The notes under the pieces were generated by a model that ran no database searches, was not told the DNA's origin, and saw only the letters and a program-made list of their open reading frames with translations. Positions 22,084 to 26,692 of a DNA stretch of 26,692 nucleotides are shown piece by piece. Numbering within the stretch: position 1 is the first letter of the stretch; the number at the start of each line of letters is the position of its first letter. Location: contig DKBC01000231.1 in assembly GCA_002451065.1 (NCBI GenBank), forward strand, positions 2,584-29,275, in the 5' to 3' direction. Both the position numbers and the translations under genes were made by a program. Origin of the DNA: Betaproteobacteria bacterium UBA6910 (GTDB taxonomy: Bacteria > Pseudomonadota > Gammaproteobacteria > Burkholderiales > UBA6910).

Positions 22084-23844
22084 ATGTCATCCGGGCCCGC
22101 TTCTGGGGAAGATCCTTTTCAGCAGTTCGGCCAGCTCAGCCAGCAGGTCGCGGATCAGTTGCGCAAGGCATTCTTCAACGCGCCGCACCCGGAACTCGGG
22201 GAGGTGTTCGAGTCACTAACCGCGGGTCTGCAGCACGAGTCGGCGCGCTGGGCCGAGGTTCAGCAGCGGCACCTCCAGACCCAGATGCAGCTCTGGCAGA
22301 ATCTCCTCGGCGCCAAGCCGGGCGAGACCCAGGAGCCTCTTGTTTCTCCGGAAAAGGGCGACCGCCGCTTTCACGGAAGCGAGTGGCAGCAACTCCCGTT
22401 CTTCGATTACCTGCGCCAAAGTTACCTCCTTAACGCCAAGTTCGTCGAGGAAGCCATTCAGGCCTCGAAGCTCGATTCGCAAACCAAGCGCAAGGCCGCG
22501 TTTTTTGCCCGCCAGTACCTGGACGCGCTATCCCCCAGCAACTATCCCGGCACGAATCCGGAAGTCCTGAAGCTCGCTCTCGAAACCGAAGGCAAAAGCC
22601 TTGCCGACGGCCTCAAAAACCTCGTGGCGGACATGGAGAAAGGCCACATCTCTATGACCGACGAAACGGCATTCGCGGTGGGGCGGAACCTTGCCCTGAC
22701 GGAAGGCGCCGTGGTTTACGAAAACGAGCTGATGCAGCTCATCCGTTACCGGCCCCTCACCGCGGAGGTTTACGAGCGCCCGTACCTTCTGATCCCCCCC
22801 TTCATCAACAAGTACTACATACTGGATCTGCAGCCGGAGAATTCGTTCGTCCGCTACCTGCTGGAGCAGGGCCAGCAGGTATTCCTCGTGTCGTGGCGCA
22901 ACATTCCACCCGAGCTGGGGATCAAGACCTGGGACGATTACATCGAGCAGGCGGTGTTCAAGGTCATGGACGTCACGCTCGAGCTCACCGGCCAACAGAA
23001 GCTCAACATGCTCGGGTTTTGCGTCGGGGGCACATTGCTCGCATGCGCGCTGGCGGTGCTGAGGGCCCGGGGTGACGAGCGCGTGGCGAGCCTGACTCTG
23101 CTGACCACCATGCTCGAATTCAGCGAGGTGGGCGAAATCAGCGTCTACCTGGATGAGGCCTATGTGCAGAAGCGGGAGGCCGATTTCGCCAATGGCGGCA
23201 TCGTGCACGGACGCGAGCTGGCCATGACTTTCGCCTCGCTGCGGGCCAACGAGCTCATCTGGTTTTTCGTGGTGAACAATTATCTCAAGGGGCGGACCCC
23301 GGACGCCTTCGACCTGCTTTACTGGAACAGCGACAGCGCCAATCTTCCGGGCCGGCTTTACGTCTGGTACGTGCGCAACACGTACCTGGAAAACAACCTC
23401 GCGGTGCCGGGCAAGGTCCAATGCTGCGGCACTCGCGTCGACCTCGGCTTGGTGGACATGCCGACGTTCGTGCTGGCCGCCAAGGAAGATCACATCGTAC
23501 CCTGGAAGTCGGCTTTCCGCAGTGCCCGGCTTGTTGGGGCAGATGTCCAGTTCGTCCTGGCCGCCAGCGGGCACATTGCCGGGGTCATCAATCCCGCCGC
23601 CAAGAATCGGCGCAGCCATTGGACCACGGATGGGATGCCGCAGGACCCCGAGGCCTGGCTGGCGAGCGCCACCCAGACACCCGGCAGCTGGTGGCCTCGT
23701 CTCTCGGAATGGCTCGCCAGGCAATCCGGCGGGCGGGTGCCCGCGCCCGAGCGCCTGGGCAACGACCGGTATCCGGAAATCGAGCCCGCGCCCGGGCGCT
23801 ACGTGAGAGTGCGCGATCACGAGGCCCAGCAGGGCGCGGGCTGA
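22084..23844 (+). CDS. phaC: Class I poly(3-hydroxyalkanoate) synthase
   Basis: A 586-residue polymerase that joins (R)-3-hydroxyacyl-CoA units into PHA on the granule surface. The lipase-like box GFCVGGT holds the catalytic C313; the triad is completed by the Asp in AAKEDHIVPW and the His in ASGHIAGVINP. Length and the N-terminal PhaC_N region (QSYLLNAKFVEEAI, FFARQYLDALSPSNYPGTNP) indicate class I, acting without PhaE or PhaR subunits and preferring short-chain substrates. The ATG at 22084 is chosen over the TTG at 22018 because the promoter -10 lies within the intervening stretch. phaB follows after 51 bases. Confidence 0.95.
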   Translation: MSSGPASGEDPFQQFGQLSQQVADQLRKAFFNAPHPELGEVFESLTAGLQHESARWAEVQQRHLQTQMQLWQNLLGAKPGETQEPLVSPEKGDRRFHGSEWQQLPFFDYLRQSYLLNAKFVEEAIQASKLDSQTKRKAAFFARQYLDALSPSNYPGTNPEVLKLALETEGKSLADGLKNLVADMEKGHISMTDETAFAVGRNLALTEGAVVYENELMQLIRYRPLTAEVYERPYLLIPPFINKYYILDLQPENSFVRYLLEQGQQVFLVSWRNIPPELGIKTWDDYIEQAVFKVMDVTLELTGQQKLNMLGFCVGGTLLACALAVLRARGDERVASLTLLTTMLEFSEVGEISVYLDEAYVQKREADFANGGIVHGRELAMTFASLRANELIWFFVVNNYLKGRTPDAFDLLYWNSDSANLPGRLYVWYVRNTYLENNLAVPGKVQCCGTRVDLGLVDMPTFVLAAKEDHIVPWKSAFRSARLVGADVQFVLAASGHIAGVINPAAKNRRSHWTTDGMPQDPEAWLASATQTPGSWWPRLSEWLARQSGGRVPAPERLGNDRYPEIEPAPGRYVRVRDHEAQQGAG

Positions 23845-23895
23845 TCAAACCAGCAGCACACTTGAACAGCCACACTCGACAGGAGGGAAAGGAAG

Positions 23896-24639
23896 ATGCC
23901 AAAGCGTATTGCATTGGTCACAGGCGGCATGGGCGGCCTGGGTGAATCCATCTGCACCAAGCTCGCGGACCAGGGTTACCAGGTCGCGACCACCTATTCA
24001 CCGACCAACACCAAGTCCGCGGCCTGGACCGCGGAGATGAAATCCCAGGGCTACGATTTCCGGGCCTACCCCTGCGACGTCGGGGACTTCGACTCCTGCG
24101 GGTCTTGTGTGGCGAAGGTCCAGTCGGAGTTGGGACCGGTGGACATCCTCATCAACAATGCCGGAATCACGCGGGACATGACGTTCAAGAAAATGGGAAA
24201 GGCCGACTGGGACGCCGTGATCCGCACCAATCTCGACAGTACCTTCAACATGACCAAGCACGTCATGGACGGCATGGTCGACCGCGGCTGGGGCCGGGTC
24301 ATCAACGTTTCCTCGGTAAACGGCCAGAAGGGTGCTTTCGGCCAGACGAACTATTCGGCGGCCAAGGCCGGCATGCACGGTTTCACCAAGGCACTCGCCC
24401 TGGAGGTCGCCAAGAAGGGCGTCACCGTGAACACCATCTCACCGGGTTATATCGGCACGAAGATGGTGATGGCTATTCCCAAGGAGATCCTGGACAGCAA
24501 GATCGTCCCGCAGATCCCCGTGGGGCGGCTCGGCAAGCCGGACGAGGTGGCCGGCCTCATCATTTACTTATGCTCCGAGGAAGCGGCCTTCGTGACCGGC
24601 GCCAATATTTCCATCAACGGCGGCCAGCACATGTTCTGA
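23896..24639 (+). CDS. phaB: Acetoacetyl-CoA reductase
   Basis: A 247-residue NADPH-dependent short-chain dehydrogenase that makes (R)-3-hydroxybutyryl-CoA, the monomer for PhaC. The cofactor motif is TGGMGGLG (9-16), NNAG is at 87-90 and the catalytic triad is S140, Y153 and K157. The Arg/Thr-rich loop after strand 2 (TTYSPTNTK) favours NADPH. An excellent ribosome-binding site (AGGAGG) precedes the ATG. It is likely co-transcribed with phaC. No thiolase phaA gene lies in this window, so the two-carbon condensation must be encoded elsewhere. Confidence 0.95.
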   Translation: MPKRIALVTGGMGGLGESICTKLADQGYQVATTYSPTNTKSAAWTAEMKSQGYDFRAYPCDVGDFDSCGSCVAKVQSELGPVDILINNAGITRDMTFKKMGKADWDAVIRTNLDSTFNMTKHVMDGMVDRGWGRVINVSSVNGQKGAFGQTNYSAAKAGMHGFTKALALEVAKKGVTVNTISPGYIGTKMVMAIPKEILDSKIVPQIPVGRLGKPDEVAGLIIYLCSEEAAFVTGANISINGGQHMF

Positions 24640-24721
24640 GGGGCACGTCGTACCCGGGGCCTTGGCCGGCACGGCGGGACTGCCGGGAAAAAGGCGCGCC
24701 CGCGGGTGCCCCGTCATGTCC

Positions 24722-24751
24722 AAAAAAGGACCCCGGCGCAACGGGCCGGGG
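24722..24751 (-). terminator. Rho-independent terminator of the phasin gene
   Basis: Read on the minus strand, the stem CCCCGGC / GCCGGGG (7 bp, loop CCGTTGC) is followed by TCC and six T residues. It lies about 50 bases after the phasin stop codon. Confidence 0.85.
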
Positions 24752-24756
24752 CAAGG

Positions 24757-24790
24757 CCTTTATATCAGGAGGAGGAGATTGATATAAAGG
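24757..24790. repeat. 10-bp inverted repeat with a purine-rich, Shine-Dalgarno-like loop
   Basis: CCTTTATATC and GATATAAAGG form a perfect 10-bp inverted repeat around the 14-base loop AGGAGGAGGAGATT. In plus-strand RNA the loop displays GGAGG; in minus-strand RNA (the phasin 3' end) it would be pyrimidine-rich. Function unknown. Confidence 0.7.
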
Positions 24791-24801
24791 GGGAGGAGTC
24801 G

Positions 24802-25350
24802 TTACTTTTTCCCGGACTTGCGGGTGCCCTTCACGGCTTCGGTTGCGATGCCGGCCGCGGTGCGCATGTTGGAATCCGTGAGTTCGGCCAACTGCCGAGC
24901 GGCCTTGCTCATGGTTTCCATGGCGGCCGAGGTTGCAGCGAAGGAGGAATTGAACGCCGCCATCGCCACATCGGTGCCGGCGGGTGCTCCCTTGGCAGCC
25001 CTGTCCGCGCTGCCGGCAACATTCTTGTTGAATTCGGCGACCCGCCTCTCCAGAAGTTGGGTGATTCCCTGTTGAGTCTTGGAGGCCACCTCGTACACGC
25101 TACGGGAAAAATCGACGGCCTTCTCCACGCTTGACTCGGCAAGCTTGGTGCGCAGGGCCATCAACTGTTCCACGTCCTTGGTTTCCAGAATCGCCCTGGC
25201 GTTTTTCGCGTTTTCCTGGAGGGCGGCCTTGGCGGCCTCAAGCTGGAGCTTGAGAAGTTGCTCCGCGCTTTCCATGTAGATATTGGCGAATTCCAGGGTA
25301 GTTTCCATGCTGCGCCTGCCCAGTTCCGCCATCCGCTCCGGTTCGTTCAT
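24802..25350 (-). CDS. phaP: Phasin (PHA granule-associated protein)
   Basis: A 182-residue amphipathic helical protein that coats PHA granules. The phasin domain spans roughly residues 10-125 (FANIYMESAEQLLKLQLEA, MALRTKLAESSVEKAVDFSR), followed by an Ala-rich tail ending in KGTRKSGKK. No cysteine, no signal peptide. AGGAGG is placed 8 bases before the ATG. It has its own strong promoter (25416-25444) flanked by twin motifs and its own terminator, so it is monocistronic and probably highly expressed, consistent with a structural protein. Release from PhaR repression when granules form is the known scheme. Confidence 0.93.
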   Translation of the reverse strand: MNEPERMAELGRRSMETTLEFANIYMESAEQLLKLQLEAAKAALQENAKNARAILETKDVEQLMALRTKLAESSVEKAVDFSRSVYEVASKTQQGITQLLERRVAEFNKNVAGSADRAAKGAPAGTDVAMAAFNSSFAATSAAMETMSKAARQLAELTDSNMRTAAGIATEAVKGTRKSGKK

Positions 25351-25397
25351 GTCCCTTCCTCCTAGTCGTCTGACTCAGCACCCGATTACTCAGAATG

Positions 25398-25411
25398 GTG
25401 CAATGCAGCAA
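25398..25411. promoter_or_regulatory. Putative PhaR operator, copy 1
   Basis: GTGCAATGCAGCAA, next to the -10 and over the expected transcription start of the phasin gene. It matches copy 2 at 25453-25466 in 13 of 14 bases. TGC-rich sites near phaP promoters are known PhaR targets in other bacteria; assignment here is inference. Confidence 0.6.
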
Positions 25412-25415
25412 AACC

Positions 25416-25444
25416 ATTGTAGAATCCTTGTCATAACCTGTCAA
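25416..25444 (-). promoter_or_regulatory. Sigma-70 promoter of the phasin gene
   Basis: On the minus strand: -35 TTGACA (25439-25444), 17-base spacer, -10 TACAAT (25416-25421). Eleven of twelve positions match consensus. The transcript would start near 25409 and have a leader of about 59 bases. Confidence 0.88.
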
Positions 25445-25452
25445 GAGCCGTT

Positions 25453-25466
25453 GTGCAGTGCAGCAA
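25453..25466. promoter_or_regulatory. Putative PhaR operator, copy 2
   Basis: GTGCAGTGCAGCAA, 55 bases from copy 1, just upstream of the phasin -35 and 90 bases upstream of phaR. A repressor bound at both sites could bracket the promoter; this copy might also influence phaR itself. Confidence 0.6.
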
Positions 25467-25519
25467 TAGACCCTCTCCGCCGCACCGCGGGAAATCTAGG
25501 CGGTTCAAATAGTTAAAGT

Positions 25520-25525
25520 TATAAT
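25520..25525 (+). promoter_or_regulatory. Putative -10 element of phaR
   Basis: TATAAT in an AT-rich stretch, 30 bases before the phaR ATG, so the leader would be very short. No good -35 lies 16-18 bases upstream. Confidence 0.45.
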
Positions 25526-25555
25526 GGAATAATTACAACAGAGGCGTTTATTGCC

Positions 25556-26185
25556 ATGGCACACGCACAAAGCAAAGCGAATGCGCAGCCTCCCGGTGAG
25601 GTCCGCATCATCAAAAAGTATCCCAACCGCCGGCTTTACGACACGGCCACCAGCAGCTACATCACCCTCGCGGACGTCAAATCCCTGGTGCTGCAGCAGG
25701 TGGATTTCAAGGTTTTGGACGCCAAGACCAACGAGGATCTCACCCGCAGCATTTTGCTCCAGATCATCCTGGACGAGGAAAGCGGCGGCATGCCGATGTT
25801 CTCCAGCGACATGTTGTCCCAGATCATCCGTTTCTATGGGCACGCCATGCAAGGGATGATGGGCAATTACCTGGAGAAGAACATCCATACCTTTATCGAC
25901 ATGCAGCACCGCCTGCAGGACCAATACCGGTCCATATACGGTGAAACTCCGATGCTTAAATCGGATGCCTGGAGCCAGTTCCTGAAGATTCAGGGGCCGG
26001 CCATGCAAGGGCTGATGGGCAACTATCTCGACCAGAGCGCCAAAATGTTTCTGGAGATGCAGCAGCAGCTGCAGAAGCAGACGCGCAACCTGTTTTCCGG
26101 ATTTCCGTTCTCGGGCTTGGGTCCCGAGGGTGCCGCAGATGCGCCCCCGGAGGAGCAAAAGCCCGAGGACAAGCCCGGCGACTGA
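25556..26185 (+). CDS. phaR: PHA synthesis repressor PhaR
   Basis: A 209-residue regulator that binds DNA near phasin promoters and is titrated away by PHA granules. The N-terminal DNA-binding domain is RIIKKYPNRRLYDT...YITLADV (17-76). Two copies of the PHB_acc repeat follow, about residues 95-123 and 147-175 (AMQGMMGNYLEKN and AMQGLMGNYLDQS), each an amphipathic helix for granule binding. The C terminus is acidic and Pro-rich. GAGG lies 11 bases before the ATG. It is divergent from phaP with a shared 205-base control region and is followed by rimO after 45 bases. Confidence 0.95.
   Translation: MAHAQSKANAQPPGEVRIIKKYPNRRLYDTATSSYITLADVKSLVLQQVDFKVLDAKTNEDLTRSILLQIILDEESGGMPMFSSDMLSQIIRFYGHAMQGMMGNYLEKNIHTFIDMQHRLQDQYRSIYGETPMLKSDAWSQFLKIQGPAMQGLMGNYLDQSAKMFLEMQQQLQKQTRNLFSGFPFSGLGPEGAADAPPEEQKPEDKPGD
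25845..26029 (+). repeat. Intragenic repeat in phaR
   Basis: CCATGCAAGGGATGATGGGC at 25845 recurs with one change at 26001, 156 bases (52 codons) apart. It encodes the tandem PHB_acc helices of PhaR. Confidence 0.8.
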
Positions 26186-26230
26186 TCGGCGTTAATACCG
26201 ATAAACTCCAAGTCGTCCAGAACTGCCGAC

Positions 26231-26692
26231 ATGGCCGGAGCCGGCCACAGATCTATTGTCGCCAAGTCCAAGAGACCTTCCGCCGAGCGGCGGGTAGGAT
26301 TTGTTTCGCTCGGCTGTCCCAAGGCCCTGGTGGACTCGGAACAGATCCTGACCCAACTGAGAGCGGAAGGCTACGACGTGGTTCCCACCTATCGCGATGC
26401 CGATCTGGTGGTAGTGAACACCTGCGGGTTCATCGACAGCGCCATTGAGGAATCCCTGGACGCCATCGGAGAAGCGATGGAGTTCAACGGCCGGGTGATC
26501 GTCACCGGCTGCCTCGGCGCCCAGGGTGACGTGGTGAGCAAGGCCCATCCCGGGGTCCTCGCGGTTACCGGTCCCCACGCCACCGCCGCCGTGATGAGCG
26601 CCGTGCACGAACATCTGCCCAAGCCCCACGACCCTTACACCGATCTGGTGCCGCCCCAGGGCATCAAGCTCACGCCGCGGCATTTCGCCTAC
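26231..26692 (+). CDS. rimO: Ribosomal protein S12 methylthiotransferase RimO (3' end outside window)
   Basis: The first 154 residues of a radical-SAM enzyme that methylthiolates Asp of ribosomal protein S12. The N-terminal UPF0004 domain shows its three [4Fe-4S] cysteines: C29 ([12 protein letters not shown]), C65 (NTCGFIDSA) and C94 (TGCLGA). SLGCPKxxVDSE distinguishes RimO from MiaB. The frame stays open to the last base at HFAY, just before the radical-SAM CxxxCxxC motif. The ATG at 26231 gives a basic leader of about 20 residues before the conserved start; no strong ribosome-binding site is seen, so translation may depend on phaR read-through. Confidence 0.94.
   Translation, partial: MAGAGHRSIVAKSKRPSAERRVGFVSLGCPKALVDSEQILTQLRAEGYDVVPTYRDADLVVVNTCGFIDSAIEESLDAIGEAMEFNGRVIVTGCLGAQGDVVSKAHPGVLAVTGPHATAAVMSAVHEHLPKPHDPYTDLVPPQGIKLTPRHFAY

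Larger units (their letters stand above)
24640..24801. other. Structured intergenic region between the convergent phaB and phasin genes
   Basis: Contains several inverted repeats: CCGGCA/TGCCGG (24666-24686), a GGGGCAC/GTGCCCC pair (24640-24646 and 24706-24712), the minus-strand terminator at 24722-24751 and a 10-bp hairpin at 24757-24790. No clear T-tract terminator for phaB on the plus strand was found. Confidence 0.55.

Noticed and set aside
22528..23820. Long minus-strand open frame opposite phaC
   Set aside because: Shadow of the PHA synthase coding sequence; no recognisable domain and biased composition.
24666..24686. CCGGCA/TGCCGG hairpin as terminator of phaB
   Set aside because: It is followed by GAAAAAGG rather than a T tract on the plus strand, so an intrinsic terminator is not supported.
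24706..25134. Plus-strand open frame beginning before the purine-rich hairpin
   Set aside because: It runs antisense through the phasin gene, which has promoter, ribosome-binding site and terminator; no domain is visible.

Overview
The window looks like chromosome from a high-GC betaproteobacterium, most likely near the Nitrosomonadales/Rhodocyclales. The evidence is the presence of two small families typical of that class (DUF3567 and DUF3460), the divergent bamD/rluD pair followed by pgeF, a class I polyhydroxyalkanoate (PHA) locus with a PhaR-type regulator, and rimO directly downstream. The assignment rests on gene content only. I see no rRNA, tRNA, CRISPR array, intact transposase or phage gene.

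Layout. (1) 1-1012: the 3' half of an acetoacetyl-CoA synthetase gene, then a DUF465 gene on the minus strand. (2) 1375-4254: a plus-strand cluster of an exported helical protein, an exported protein with two PilJ/NarX-type sensor motifs but no output domain, a small cytosolic protein, a mono-heme cytochrome c with no methionine in its mature part, and a single-domain globin. This is the least explained part of the window. (3) 4266-9852: a DnaQ exonuclease/GIY-YIG/UvrC-like fusion, an alkaline-phosphatase-superfamily hydrolase, an Hsp20 chaperone with a clear terminator, DUF3567, a DegQ/HtrA protease and DUF3460. (4) 9960-14017: an anchored zinc metalloprotease candidate, an orphan PAS histidine kinase, a Prx5-like peroxiredoxin and ferredoxin-NADP reductase. 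(5) 14073-17065: a copper operon copA-copZ-csoR whose promoter carries a CsoR-type palindrome, so the last gene probably represses the operon until copper is bound. (6) 17075-21965: a GAF-adenylate cyclase, bamD, then rluD-pgeF, a ZIP metal transporter and a small membrane protein that overlaps it. (7) 21999-26185: the PHA locus, with phaC-phaB in one direction, a phasin gene in the other, then phaR. The phasin promoter (TTGACA, 17 bp, TACAAT) is flanked by two copies of a GTGCARTGCAGCAA motif, which I propose as PhaR operators. (8) 26231-end: the 5' part of rimO.

How the genes fit together. Acetoacetyl-CoA synthetase at the left edge and PhaB/PhaC at the right belong to one carbon-storage chemistry (acetoacetate to acetoacetyl-CoA to 3-hydroxybutyryl-CoA to polymer), although they lie about 21 kb apart and no phaA thiolase is present. 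Copper export, peroxiredoxin, ferredoxin reductase, Hsp20 and DegQ are stress and homeostasis functions. The 1375-4254 cluster combines an anion-sensor-like fold, an unusual cytochrome and a globin, and could serve nitrogen-oxide or oxygen sensing. That last reading is inference.
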